DNA of 41,281 bases, taken from Fluviicola sp. GTDB taxonomy: Bacteria > Bacteroidota > Bacteroidia > Flavobacteriales_D > Crocinitomicaceae. The notes beneath the pieces were generated by a model. The model was not told the origin of the DNA and did no database searches. It saw only the letters and a list, made by a program, of their open reading frames with translations. The DNA is taken from contig NVXP01000010.1 of assembly GCA_002733985.1 (NCBI GenBank), positions 19,670 through 60,950 of the forward strand. Direction: 5' to 3'. Shown here piece by piece: positions 33,064 to 40,649 of the stretch (the stretch's first letter is position 1; each line of letters starts with the position of its first letter). The position numbers were made by a program, and so were the translations under genes.

Positions 33064-34683
33064 TTATTCCTCCGTATCAGAAACTGGAATTTTGTTCGTC
33101 ATTTCATCCAACAATTCGACATCGGGTTCAATAACTTCCAGCACCGGTTTTTCTTTCAATAAATCTTCCCAACTTCTTGGGCGAAGTGCATCTTTCCATT
33201 CAAATCCTTGGATAAACTGCTCCTCTTCATTAATCTGATCGATCGGGTAAAAGACGCCATCAGGTTCATCTAAATACGTTATCCCACTTACTTCGTTACT
33301 GTCAATGTCAATGCGTAATGAGCTAGAATACAATCGATTCATGCCCATTCGTTCTTTTACTATTGTTGAGTCCGTTTTGGTTTCTTCCTCGGGATAAAAA
33401 ATAGTAATCGCGTTACCATTCACATAGGTTCTGTAGAGATCATTGTCTCGGAAATAGGCAATGATTTCCTTTCCTCCAATTTGATTGAAGAGCTTTTTAT
33501 CATCAACGGACATGATGACCGAGCCTTTGTTCTTTATAAGGACTTTGTGTAGAATTGAATCGCTCAATTGCAATTCCATGGAGTCACCTTTTAATTCTAC
33601 ACCATTCGACCATACAATTGGGTCGTGGAATAATTCCATTTTATCCTCATTTGGCGTATACGAAATACTGTCTGCCCGACATTGAAACTTCGTTGAATAA
33701 ATGGATGCGTTTCTATAAGCGCGCATGTATTCGACACTATCTTCTTTAAATGAATAAAGTGTATCAGCATGAACGTACATCGTGTCGTCGTCCAATTCTT
33801 TGATTGCGAGAGCATGTCCTGTGAGAAGCGAGTAGTGGAGACTATCAGAAATATAGGCGTAATCACCTTTGAAAGACATTTTTTGCGTCGAATCGCTGTA
33901 GAAAACATTTCCTCGCCCAATTGAAGTTCCTTCTTTTGGAAGATAAATCAGCGTATCTCCTCTGATCAAATCTTTCTCGCGACGGATTTCGGCATTTATG
34001 CGAAGCATTCCTTCCTCTGTTTCTGTGTTGTACCAACCCGATTCACAATATATTTTGGTCCCTTTAGTATCGATGTTTGTCGGGCCGTAGAAATATGTTT
34101 TTTTCTCACTGTATCGATAACGAAGCGTATCAGTGGTCATTTTAACATCTGGACTCCGATAAATGACATTATTACTGAAAAAGAAGTTTTTTGATTCAGG
34201 ATGAAAATATCCAACCTGACTTGTAAGAACTTCTTGAGAGAGTATACTTTCTACTCGGCCACCATGCTTGTAAACTGCTTGACTGGCTCGCGTGTCATAT
34301 TCTAGTGTATCTGTGGTGAGTTTGTATTCGTTATCTCTTACGCGAACATTTCCCCAAAGCTTCGCTTTTCCAGTTTTGCCATTGTACAGTAAAGAATCGC
34401 AAAATAGGTTGAGGGTATCTCGTTTATTGATGTGCACTCTTCCGTATGCTTTGACAATTTGCTTTTTTTCAAAGTAATGAGCTGAATCGCAATACATTTT
34501 ATTTCCTTGGTAAAGGAAGTTGACATTACCTATGAGTCGTAGTTTTTCGGAGTTATCATCCAAGATCATTTTTTTTGCACCAGGAAGCAGCTCAAGTATA
34601 CTTTGAGATAAACATTGCGTTGGAAGCAAAAAAAGTGCGCATCCGAGGAGCGCACTTTTCACTATATGTTTTAGTGTAATCAA
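33064..34683 (-). CDS. OstA-like protein (LptA/LptD N-terminal type)
   Basis: The 539-aa exported protein has a signal peptide (cleaved after PTQCLSQ) and repeated beta-jellyroll-type strands with phrases such as GNVNFLYQGNKMYCDSAHYF, GKAKLWGNVRVRD and YDTRASQAVYKHGGRVES. This is the OstA/LptA-like architecture used in periplasmic lipopolysaccharide transport. Several cycles of 'CDSLxY...GxVxV' are visible through residue 400. It starts with TTG at 34683, overlapping the purA stop as TTGA, so it is translationally coupled to purA. A bridge or accessory role in LPS export is likely from family; the acidic C-terminus (about 450-539) is unassigned. Confidence 0.85.
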   Translation of the reverse strand: MITLKHIVKSALLGCALFLLPTQCLSQSILELLPGAKKMILDDNSEKLRLIGNVNFLYQGNKMYCDSAHYFEKKQIVKAYGRVHINKRDTLNLFCDSLLYNGKTGKAKLWGNVRVRDNEYKLTTDTLEYDTRASQAVYKHGGRVESILSQEVLTSQVGYFHPESKNFFFSNNVIYRSPDVKMTTDTLRYRYSEKKTYFYGPTNIDTKGTKIYCESGWYNTETEEGMLRINAEIRREKDLIRGDTLIYLPKEGTSIGRGNVFYSDSTQKMSFKGDYAYISDSLHYSLLTGHALAIKELDDDTMYVHADTLYSFKEDSVEYMRAYRNASIYSTKFQCRADSISYTPNEDKMELFHDPIVWSNGVELKGDSMELQLSDSILHKVLIKNKGSVIMSVDDKKLFNQIGGKEIIAYFRDNDLYRTYVNGNAITIFYPEEETKTDSTIVKERMGMNRLYSSSLRIDIDSNEVSGITYLDEPDGVFYPIDQINEEEQFIQGFEWKDALRPRSWEDLLKEKPVLEVIEPDVELLDEMTNKIPVSDTEE

Positions 34684-35960
34684 GCGAGCACTTTATTACT
34701 TAATGTTTGTGTTCTATCCGGTCCAACCGAAACTACCGTAATTGGTACTTCCAATTTTTGTTCCAAATACTGAACATAGTTTTTCAATTCAATTGGAGCG
34801 TCGTCGAACGAGTTTAGTTTCGTTGTGTCACAATTCCATCCTTTGATTTCTTCGTAAACAGGAACAAGTTCTCCATCAGTAACGTCGTACGGGAAGTAAT
34901 CGTATCGTTCGCCATCAATTAAATAATGTGTACAAACGCTAATTGTATCAAATGCATCGAGAACATCTGCTTTCATCATTGAAAGTTCAGAAACTCCGTT
35001 GATCATGATTGCATATTTCAATTGAGGGATATCAACCCAACCGCATCTTCTTGGTCGACCTGTTGTCGCTCCAAATTCGCTTCCTTCCTTACGGATTCGT
35101 TCACCAACTTCATTGTCTAGCTCAGTAGGGAATGGTCCACTACCAACGCGCGTACAGTATGCTTTGAAAATTCCGATTACCTCACCAATTTTTGTTGGAG
35201 CAATACCTAAACCTGTACATGTTCCAGCAGTAACTGTATTCGAAGAGGTAACAAAAGGATAGGTTCCGAAATCAATATCAAGCATTGTTCCTTGAGCACC
35301 TTCAGCTAAAATTTTCTTTCCAGCTTTCAATGCATCGTTGAGGAATTGCTCACTATCGATTGCCTTCAATTCTTTCAATTCAGAAATCGCTTGAAGCCAA
35401 GGACCTTCTAATTCAGATAAATTGTATTCGAAATCTGGGAAGCGTTTCAACATGTCCTTATGCTTATTAACCAAGGCAGTGTATTTTGCTTCGAAGTTTG
35501 GCGAGAAGATATCTCCTACACGCAATCCATTTCGACCCGTTTTGTCCATGTATGTTGGACCGATTCCCTTCAATGTAGAACCAATTTTATCTTTTCCTTT
35601 TGCAGCTTCAGATGCAGCATCTAAAATTCTGTGAGTAGGAAGAATAAGATGGGCTTTCTTAGAGATGACCAACCGCGATTTAAAATCGATGTTGTATGGA
35701 GCCAATTTCTCCAATTCAGCTTTAAAAATAACAGGATCAATCACGACACCATTTCCGATTACGTTCAGTACTCCCTCACGGAAAATACCAGAAGGAATCG
35801 TGTGAAGGACATGTTTTATCCCTTCAAATTCAAGTGTGTGACCTGCATTTGGTCCACCTTGAAAACGTGCGATGATGTCATATTTTGGCGTCAAAACGTC
35901 AACAATCTTTCCTTTGCCTTCGTCACCCCATTGTAAACCAAGTAAAACGTCTACTTTCAT
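34680..35960 (-). CDS. purA: Adenylosuccinate synthetase
   Basis: This enzyme makes adenylosuccinate from IMP, aspartate and GTP, the first committed step to AMP. The 426-aa length is normal. GDEGKGK with catalytic Asp13 is at residues 12-18, NAGHTLEF carries the catalytic histidine, and GIGPTYMDKTGR, GAQGTMLDIDFGTYPFVTSS and TGRPRRCGWVD are all present. The ATG overlaps the upstream STAS stop as ATGA, and its own stop overlaps the OstA gene start. It therefore sits third in a four-gene coupled operon: fur, STAS, purA, ostA. Confidence 0.98.
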   Translation of the reverse strand: MKVDVLLGLQWGDEGKGKIVDVLTPKYDIIARFQGGPNAGHTLEFEGIKHVLHTIPSGIFREGVLNVIGNGVVIDPVIFKAELEKLAPYNIDFKSRLVISKKAHLILPTHRILDAASEAAKGKDKIGSTLKGIGPTYMDKTGRNGLRVGDIFSPNFEAKYTALVNKHKDMLKRFPDFEYNLSELEGPWLQAISELKELKAIDSEQFLNDALKAGKKILAEGAQGTMLDIDFGTYPFVTSSNTVTAGTCTGLGIAPTKIGEVIGIFKAYCTRVGSGPFPTELDNEVGERIRKEGSEFGATTGRPRRCGWVDIPQLKYAIMINGVSELSMMKADVLDAFDTISVCTHYLIDGERYDYFPYDVTDGELVPVYEEIKGWNCDTTKLNSFDDAPIELKNYVQYLEQKLEVPITVVSVGPDRTQTLSNKVLA

Positions 35961-36310
35961 TTCGTTGTATTAAAAAATTCAATCCCAGCTGCTTCGTTTT
36001 CGCAGATGGTATATACTTCTGTTAGTTTTGCTATTTCAAAGATCTTCTTCACATTTCCAAAGATGTTTGTGAGAACTAAATCGCCCCCCATTATTCTCGA
36101 TTTGGTGAGTGTGCGCATGAAGAATCCAATTCCAGATGAATTCGTATGCGTCAAACCTGTTAGGTTGAAGACGATCCGGTAGTAATTCTGATTTAAATGA
36201 TCGAAAACGTCTCGTTCGAAATCGAGGTAGTCTTCATCAGTTGTTATTTTCCCATTGAAGGTATAAACGATAACTGGGTCGTGTATGGTTATGTCGTAGG
36301 TTAAACTCAC
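35957..36310 (-). CDS. STAS-domain protein (anti-anti-sigma type)
   Basis: This is a 117-aa single STAS domain. The central motif is [12 protein letters not shown]: Ser58 aligns with the phosphorylated serine of SpoIIAA/RsbV, while the preceding conserved aspartate is asparagine (Asn57). The rest ([39 protein letters not shown]) follows the fold. It starts with GTG at 36310, overlapping the fur stop as GTGA, and its stop overlaps purA. No RsbW-type kinase gene is adjacent. A SpoIIE phosphatase is encoded at 14520-17657, a possible but unproven partner. Confidence 0.88.
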   Translation of the reverse strand: MSLTYDITIHDPVIVYTFNGKITTDEDYLDFERDVFDHLNQNYYRIVFNLTGLTHTNSSGIGFFMRTLTKSRIMGGDLVLTNIFGNVKKIFEIAKLTEVYTICENEAAGIEFFNTTK

Positions 36311-36774
36311 TTTTTCTCAATTTTTTCGTCCGATTGTTTTTCTTTTTTCACACCATAAAAATAGAGCGAGTGGTGCTGGATTTCAATTCCGAAAATATCT
36401 TCAATCGTGGATTTAATGTTTTGAATGCGAGGGTCACAGAACTCAATAAGCTCACCTGTATCAGTCAATATCACGTGATCGTGCTGCTTAGAGCCGTGTG
36501 ATTTTTCAAATTGAGCGATGTTCTTTCCAAATTGGTGCTTACGAACGAGATTACACGCAAGTAATAGTTCAATCGTATTATATAAGGTAGCACGAGAAAC
36601 GCGGTAGTTTTGATTTTTCATCTCCACGTACAGCGATTCGATATCGAAATGTCCTGTATAATTGTAGATTTCCGCGAGTATGGCAAAGCGTTCGGGTGTT
36701 TTCCGGTGCCCATTTTTCTCAAGGTAAGCTGAGAAAATGTCCTTAACGGTACTTTGTAACTCTTCCTGAAGCAT
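36307..36774 (-). CDS. Fur-family metalloregulator
   Basis: The 155-aa winged-helix regulator has the DNA-recognition region [20 protein letters not shown] and metal-site KQHDHVI, in which His and Asp fit the regulatory site. The structural-zinc CxxC normally following HDH is absent ([13 protein letters not shown]), as in some Bacteroidota Fur proteins. A charged lysine/glutamate tail ends the protein. It heads the coupled operon fur-STAS-purA-ostA. An exact -7 element lies at 36792-36799, and an 11-base direct repeat (36847-36876) upstream may be an operator. The regulated metal cannot be read. Confidence 0.9.
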   Translation of the reverse strand: MLQEELQSTVKDIFSAYLEKNGHRKTPERFAILAEIYNYTGHFDIESLYVEMKNQNYRVSRATLYNTIELLLACNLVRKHQFGKNIAQFEKSHGSKQHDHVILTDTGELIEFCDPRIQNIKSTIEDIFGIEIQHHSLYFYGVKKEKQSDEKIEKK

Positions 36775-36791
36775 TCACTTTAGTTAAGCAG

Positions 36792-36799
36792 CAAATTTA
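36792..36799 (-). promoter_or_regulatory. fur-operon -7 promoter element (TAAATTTG)
   Basis: This is an exact TAnnTTTG on the minus strand, 17 bases upstream of the fur ATG, predicting a leader of about 10-12 bases. Confidence 0.7.
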
Positions 36800-36846
36800 G
36801 TGAATATTGATCGGTTGAATACAATAATTCTCTTGATGAATTAAGG

Positions 36847-36876
36847 TAGTTATTCACAATTGAAATAGTTATTCAC
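36847..36876. promoter_or_regulatory. 11-base direct repeat upstream of fur
   Basis: TAGTTATTCAC occurs at 36847-36857 and 36866-36876, 19 bases start to start (nearly two helical turns), about 50-80 bases upstream of the fur -7 element. The spacing suits cooperative binding of a dimeric regulator, possibly Fur itself. Confidence 0.45.
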
Positions 36877-36888
36877 TTAAAGTAAACG

Positions 36889-37623
36889 CTATGGCTTGTA
36901 TTCGATTGTAGAAAGTCCACCAATAATCACCGTAAAAACAAGGCCTCTGGCTCTGTTCTCAGGAAGATTTAGGATATTGTTTCCTTTTTTCACTTTCCAA
37001 TATGATTTCGAAATATCGTAGTTGTATTCTGCTCGAAAGCCAATCGCGAATTTGTTGATTTTGAATCGGGCCTCTAGTAATACCTTTGGAGAGAAGAAGG
37101 GATTCTTGTAAACCGAAGTTTCGAAGTTTTGTGCATCATCGAAATATTTGACTTTCATCAATCCTGTATTAAAACCCAAGGCTGGAATTAAATCAAACCA
37201 ATCTGTACTCGGAAAGAGATCTTTCCCCATGTCGTAGCCAAAACTTACTCCTGTGAAAGCTAATTTGTAATCCTGCAAGGATTTTCCAAAAGGACCAAAT
37301 ACTTGGATGTCAAGGTGTGTATCTAATGCCCGTTCACGGTCAAGCTTGTCACCCCTTCCTTCGTCGGAAAAATAGGGGGTGATAATACTTATGCCAAATG
37401 AGTTCAAATATTGACCATTGAAGCGATCGGGAAGAACTTGATTTAACACGGTGCGTGTTTCCTCGAAATCAAATTGATGAATACTGGAGGTCGCTACTAT
37501 CCCAACATGATTGGAAAACCACATCTTTCTTGTTTTTTGTGGATTGGAGTTTACTTGGCCATTAGCGTTTGGCAAGAATAGAACAGAAAAGAGTAGTGGG
37601 AGTAGATGGAAGATTGCTTTCAT
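36889..37623 (-). CDS. Putative outer-membrane/secreted beta-barrel-like protein
   Basis: The product from the ATG at 37623 has about 244 residues. Its signal peptide is MKAIFHLLPLLFSVLFLPNA with cleavage near GQ. The rest alternates aromatic and polar residues (FAIGFRAEYNYDIS, LGFNTGLMKVKYF) and ends in a hydrophobic strand (GLVFTVIIGGLSTIEYKP), consistent with a small outer-membrane barrel. A longer reading from 37680 would place a second hydrophobic stretch before the signal peptide and is less likely. No family is recognised. It is followed by the fur upstream repeat. Confidence 0.6.
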   Translation of the reverse strand: MKAIFHLLPLLFSVLFLPNANGQVNSNPQKTRKMWFSNHVGIVATSSIHQFDFEETRTVLNQVLPDRFNGQYLNSFGISIITPYFSDEGRGDKLDRERALDTHLDIQVFGPFGKSLQDYKLAFTGVSFGYDMGKDLFPSTDWFDLIPALGFNTGLMKVKYFDDAQNFETSVYKNPFFSPKVLLEARFKINKFAIGFRAEYNYDISKSYWKVKKGNNILNLPENRARGLVFTVIIGGLSTIEYKP

Positions 37624-37787
37624 GATTCCAAAGTAGAGAATAATAGCAATCATCGTTGTTAAATATATGTGAATTAACAAGCTATGAGCTAAAGTTCTTA
37701 ATCATCACAAGTGTTTCAAGTATAGAAATTAAGTCAGATATTGTATACTTGATTCTCAGTGGATGTTTAGAAAAGGTTAAATAAAAA

Positions 37788-37810
37788 AAGCCACCTCAAA
37801 GAGATGGCTT
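37788..37810 (-). terminator. Intrinsic terminator after terB-like gene
   Basis: A 10-base stem (arms 37788-37797 and 37801-37810, one G-T pair) is followed on the minus strand by a T-run. It starts 24 bases after the stop of the TerB-like gene. Confidence 0.85.
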
Positions 37811-37834
37811 CAAAATTTATGTAATAGGTTCTAA

Positions 37835-38257
37835 TTAAAGAACTTGTTCTAATATTTCTTGACGAGAAATACCTGCTTTCACTTTTTCTAAAATGATTGG
37901 ATATTTTTCATTGATTTTATCATCAGTAAAACCTAAAGCTGTTCCGTATTTTGAAACTAATTTTTCTTCAATAGGATCTATTTTACCATCTGCGAAAATC
38001 ATTTTCACGAATTGAATAAAACGCTCGTAACGCTCTTCACGAGATACTGGTGGAATCATAGGATATTCATTCGAATGCTCAATGATTTCTTTTACTTGCT
38101 CAGAAGTCAATCCAAGACGCGTAGCAATTCGTGTTAACAAGTTAAGCTCAGCAGCATCCACTTTCCCGTCAACACGAGCTAGCATTACTAAGTTGTTAAA
38201 GTATCCTTTGTCGGCGCGTTTTTCACCTGATTCAAATAATTGTGCGATTGTTCCCAT
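37835..38257 (-). CDS. TerB-like (TerB family) cytoplasmic protein
   Basis: The 140-aa all-helical protein has the TerB pattern of two acidic metal-type loops, VMLARVDGKVDAAELNLL and MIFADGKIDPIEEKLVS. These DGK-D...E loops are the family hallmark. The family is named from tellurite-resistance clusters but is widespread; no other ter gene is nearby, so tellurite resistance should not be inferred. The ATG at 38257 is chosen. A TTG at 38281 lies within an exact -7 element (TATCTTTG, minus strand 38286-38279) and cannot be the start from that promoter. gmhA lies 57 bases upstream on the same strand. Confidence 0.82.
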   Translation of the reverse strand: MGTIAQLFESGEKRADKGYFNNLVMLARVDGKVDAAELNLLTRIATRLGLTSEQVKEIIEHSNEYPMIPPVSREERYERFIQFVKMIFADGKIDPIEEKLVSKYGTALGFTDDKINEKYPIILEKVKAGISRQEILEQVL

Positions 38258-38278
38258 CCTTGTGCTTAAATTTCGTGG

Positions 38279-38286
38279 CAAAGATA
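38279..38286 (-). promoter_or_regulatory. terB-like gene -7 promoter element (TATCTTTG)
   Basis: This is an exact TAnnTTTG on the minus strand, 21 bases upstream of the ATG at 38257. It gives the gene a promoter separate from gmhA. Confidence 0.72.
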
Positions 38287-38313
38287 CTATTTTCGTTTGC
38301 CTTGTTTCGATAA

Positions 38314-38883
38314 TTAGATATTATTTTCAATATAGTGGATCAATGAATGAATGACCTTTATATGTATCTCTTGAGCGCGATCAGCATATTCTGATTTTGG
38401 TGCGCGAATTTCAACATCACATAGCGAAGCCATTTCACCACCAGATTTCCCTGTTAAACCAACTACTTTCATTCCTTTCTTCTTCGCGACCTTAATTGCA
38501 TTCAGTACGTTTTTCGAATTGCCGCTAGTCGATATTCCAAGAAGGACATCATTTTCATTGCCTGTTCCTTCAACATACCGAGAGAAAATTTGATCGAATC
38601 CATAATCGTTTCCGACACATGTAATGTGACTTGGGTCTGAAATTGAAATGGCGGCTATTGATGGACGGTCATCTCTAAACCTTCCCGTGAGTTCTTCGGC
38701 AAAATGCATTGCATCACACATGGAACCACCATTACCACAACTGATGATTTTACCACCATTTTTTATCGCAGTTACCATGATCTCACCAGCGTTCACGATT
38801 TTTTGAATATTTTCGGGAGTGTTAAATATTTGCAAAATTTCTGCTGCTTGAGAAAATTGGTCTGTTATTTGTTTTTCACTCAT
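38314..38883 (-). CDS. gmhA: Phosphoheptose isomerase (SIS domain)
   Basis: This enzyme converts sedoheptulose 7-phosphate to D-glycero-manno-heptose 7-phosphate for the LPS core. The 189-aa SIS-fold protein has [22 protein letters not shown], the phosphosugar-binding and active-site signature of GmhA, and [17 protein letters not shown] for the second SIS loop. [13 protein letters not shown] provides the C-terminal histidines. An exact -7 element (TATTTTTG) lies 17 bases upstream. The rest of the heptose pathway is not in the window. Confidence 0.93.
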   Translation of the reverse strand: MSEKQITDQFSQAAEILQIFNTPENIQKIVNAGEIMVTAIKNGGKIISCGNGGSMCDAMHFAEELTGRFRDDRPSIAAISISDPSHITCVGNDYGFDQIFSRYVEGTGNENDVLLGISTSGNSKNVLNAIKVAKKKGMKVVGLTGKSGGEMASLCDVEIRAPKSEYADRAQEIHIKVIHSLIHYIENNI

Positions 38884-38900
38884 TGAAAAAAGATTTTCGT

Positions 38901-38908
38901 CAAAAATA
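38901..38908 (-). promoter_or_regulatory. gmhA -7 promoter element (TATTTTTG)
   Basis: This is an exact TAnnTTTG on the minus strand, 17 bases upstream of the gmhA ATG. It is one half of a divergent promoter pair with 38952-38959. Confidence 0.7.
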
Positions 38909-38951
38909 CGAATTCTTAAATGCAGGAGAGAAAATATTGAATCAATCTTGC

Positions 38952-38959
38952 TATATTTG
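38952..38959 (+). promoter_or_regulatory. -7 promoter element (TATATTTG) of the 38992 gene
   Basis: This is an exact TAnnTTTG on the plus strand, 32 bases upstream of the ATG at 38992. A TTG at 38937-38939 could be the -33 element, though the spacing is short. Confidence 0.7.
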
Positions 38960-38991
38960 GAAACCAGAGCTTAGCTCGCAAACAACAAACT

Positions 38992-39414
38992 ATGAAAAAA
39001 AGTTTACTGCTCATTCTTACTGTCTTCATTACGATGGCTGCACAATCTCAAGATTGCTTTACACGTTTGAGGAAAGCATTCGATAATCGTGGAGCTTATG
39101 CTGTTTCAGATGAAATGCACAGAAATGTAATTCTTACCTTTTTTGAAGATGGAGGTACTTCTTTTTGTATTTCAGGAAAAGCCCGTGTAGAAAATGGATT
39201 AATTCAATCAGTTTTTAGACAATATGAAGATGATACATATGAGTTAATGGAGAAGAAATTCTACAGCGCTTCGAAACAAGCACCGGTTATTGTGAATGGA
39301 ATTACTGAAATGATTTACAATACAGACGGAGAAAAATTCAAGATTGTATTTATTGAAGCTTTGAAACCAAAGCAGAAATCGTACAAAGAAATTAGTCTTC
39401 CTGACGATTTATAG
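38992..39414 (+). CDS. Small secreted protein of unknown function
   Basis: The 140-aa product has a signal peptide (MKKSLLLILTVFITMAAQSQ) and a mature part of about 120 residues with two cysteines (DCFTRL and SFCISGK). FDNRGAYAVSDEMHRNVILTF and IVNGITEMIYNTDGEKFKI are the most distinctive stretches; I do not recognise a family. No sorting domain or lipobox is present, so the mature protein is probably periplasmic. It has its own promoter and a strong terminator, so it is monocistronic. Confidence 0.75.
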   Translation: MKKSLLLILTVFITMAAQSQDCFTRLRKAFDNRGAYAVSDEMHRNVILTFFEDGGTSFCISGKARVENGLIQSVFRQYEDDTYELMEKKFYSASKQAPVIVNGITEMIYNTDGEKFKIVFIEALKPKQKSYKEISLPDDL

Positions 39415-39434
39415 GAAGTCAATAGACAATACAT

Positions 39435-39487
39435 AAGTCCCGTCCGTGATGATTCCATAGAGAATATCAGGTCGGGACTTTTTTTGT
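39435..39487 (+). terminator. Long-stem intrinsic terminator
   Basis: AAGTCCCG (39435-39442) pairs with CGGGACTT (39473-39480). An inner stem, TGAT-g-ATTC with GAATATCA, extends it above a small internal loop, and a T-run follows. It starts 20 bases after the 39414 stop. Confidence 0.87.
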
Positions 39488-39507
39488 GCATATTTCCGAA
39501 TGTTCAT

Positions 39508-39515
39508 TAGCTTTG
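39508..39515 (+). promoter_or_regulatory. SDR gene -7 promoter element (TAGCTTTG), probably leaderless
   Basis: This is an exact TAnnTTTG that ends only four bases before the ATG at 39520. If used, transcription would begin at or next to the start codon, giving a leaderless or nearly leaderless mRNA. Confidence 0.65.
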
Positions 39516-39519
39516 TTGG

Positions 39520-40314
39520 ATGAACGATTGGAAAGATAAAGTCGTCTGGGTGACAGGAGCGTCCTCCGGAATTGGTGCTGAAATTGCAAAACAAGCTGCA
39601 AGCGCTGGGGCTAAGGTGATTCTTTCAGCGCGAAATGAAGCGAAACTCCAAGAAGTTCAAGAATCCCTAAAAAATTCTGAAAATCATTTAGTGCTTCCCC
39701 TTGATTTGAGTGAATCTGAGAATTTCTCTTCGCTAGTTGATGTTGTTATTTCAAAATACAACCGCATTGATGTGCTCGTAAATAATGGTGGTCTTTCCCA
39801 ACGTTCTGAAGTTCATGAAACTCCAATGGAGGTTGATCGAAGAATTATGGAAGTAAATTATTTCGGAAATGTAGCGCTAACAAAATTGGTGCTTCAAGTA
39901 TTCAGAAAACAAAAATCAGGTCAGTTCATTGTCATTTCAAGCATTGCTGGGAAGTTTGGTTTCTTCCTGAGAAGTGCATATAGTGCTTCAAAGCATGCTC
40001 TTCATGGTTTTTATGAAAGTTTGATGTTGGAGGAGGAGAAGAACAATATCAAGGTGTTAATTGCCTGTCCAGGGAAAATTAATACAGAAATTTCGATCAA
40101 TGCCTTAAATTCTGAAGGGAAAACGCACGGTGTGATGGATCACAATCAAGAAACGGGAATGCCTGTGGATGAATGTGTACGTCAACTATTTGATGCGGTA
40201 AAGAAAGAGAAGAAGGAAGTGTTGATTGGAAACAAGGAAATCAAAGCTGTAACCTTGAAACGATTTGCGCCACGTCTTTTTTGGAAAATCATCAGGAAGC
40301 AAAGCGCGACTTAA
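39520..40314 (+). CDS. Short-chain dehydrogenase/reductase (classical SDR)
   Basis: The 264-aa NAD(P)-dependent oxidoreductase has the cofactor loop TGASSGIG (12-19), the NNGG motif (VNNGGLSQRS), a catalytic Ser in VISSIAGK and the catalytic pair Tyr154/Lys158 (AYSASK). A basic C-terminus (KRFAPRLFWKIIRKQ) could sit on the membrane, as in DHRS7-like SDRs that act on lipids or retinoid-like substrates. The substrate cannot be read. A near-leaderless promoter precedes it and no partner genes are adjacent. Confidence 0.88.
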   Translation: MNDWKDKVVWVTGASSGIGAEIAKQAASAGAKVILSARNEAKLQEVQESLKNSENHLVLPLDLSESENFSSLVDVVISKYNRIDVLVNNGGLSQRSEVHETPMEVDRRIMEVNYFGNVALTKLVLQVFRKQKSGQFIVISSIAGKFGFFLRSAYSASKHALHGFYESLMLEEEKNNIKVLIACPGKINTEISINALNSEGKTHGVMDHNQETGMPVDECVRQLFDAVKKEKKEVLIGNKEIKAVTLKRFAPRLFWKIIRKQSAT

Positions 40315-40581
40315 GACAATCATTGTTGCCCGATTTATTCAATCAGTAGGAGGGATACCTATTTCCCTTGTGAAGATTCGAGAGAAGTAGACTGAACCGC
40401 AGAGCCCAAGTCAAACTCAATTCCTAGAACGTTCAAATCCCCTCATCCAGTGGTTTCTTTGCTTCAGATTAGCGCCGAGTCATGATGAATTCAGTGACAT
40501 TTTATTCGTAAGTGTGTTCCTTTTCGTGCAATCTTCATCTCATTAGTTTACCTTCTTTTCAAAAAAAAGTAAGATAAAATC
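40315..40581. other. Intergenic stretch with no recognised gene
   Basis: About 270 bases between the SDR stop and the thioredoxin promoter. No convincing open frame, tRNA or terminator is seen; only a short ACAAT-c-ATTGT dyad follows the SDR stop. The last 30 bases are A-rich. Confidence 0.5.
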
Positions 40582-40608
40582 AATATAGTTAGGAATCCTT
40601 ACTATATT
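40582..40608. promoter_or_regulatory. 27-base operator-like dyad over the thioredoxin promoter
   Basis: Around the central A at 40595, twelve of thirteen base pairs are symmetric: AATATAGTTAGGA on the left against TCCTTACTATATT on the right (one mismatch). The right end overlaps the -7 element TATATTTG (40603-40610), so a bound protein would block or reposition RNA polymerase. Confidence 0.7.
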
Positions 40609-40610
40609 TG
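40603..40610 (+). promoter_or_regulatory. Thioredoxin-like gene -7 promoter element (TATATTTG)
   Basis: This is an exact TAnnTTTG on the plus strand, 39 bases upstream of the ATG at 40650. It excludes an upstream TTG at 40608, which lies inside it, as the translation start. Confidence 0.75.
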
Positions 40611-40612
40611 TA

Positions 40613-40628
40613 TCGGCAATATTGCCGA
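40613..40628. promoter_or_regulatory. 16-base perfect palindrome at the predicted transcription start
   Basis: TCGGCAATATTGCCGA is perfectly symmetric and starts three bases after the -7 element, so it spans the likely transcription start. It may be a second operator or, if transcribed, a 5' hairpin. Confidence 0.65.
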
Positions 40629-40649
40629 ATACACCTAAAACATATAATC

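Noticed and set aside
37835-38257. Tellurite-resistance function for the TerB-like gene
   Set aside because: No other ter genes are present and the TerB fold is widespread; the name alone does not support the phenotype.
38258-38281. TTG start for the TerB-like gene
   Set aside because: It overlaps the -7 element TATCTTTG; the ATG at 38257 is adopted.
40430-40460. T-loop-like sequence gttcaaatccc suggesting a tRNA
   Set aside because: The flanking bases do not form a T-stem and no acceptor, anticodon or D-arm could be built around it.
40608-40649. TTG start for the thioredoxin-like gene
   Set aside because: The TTG is inside the -7 element TATATTTG; the ATG at 40650 gives a normal minimal thioredoxin.
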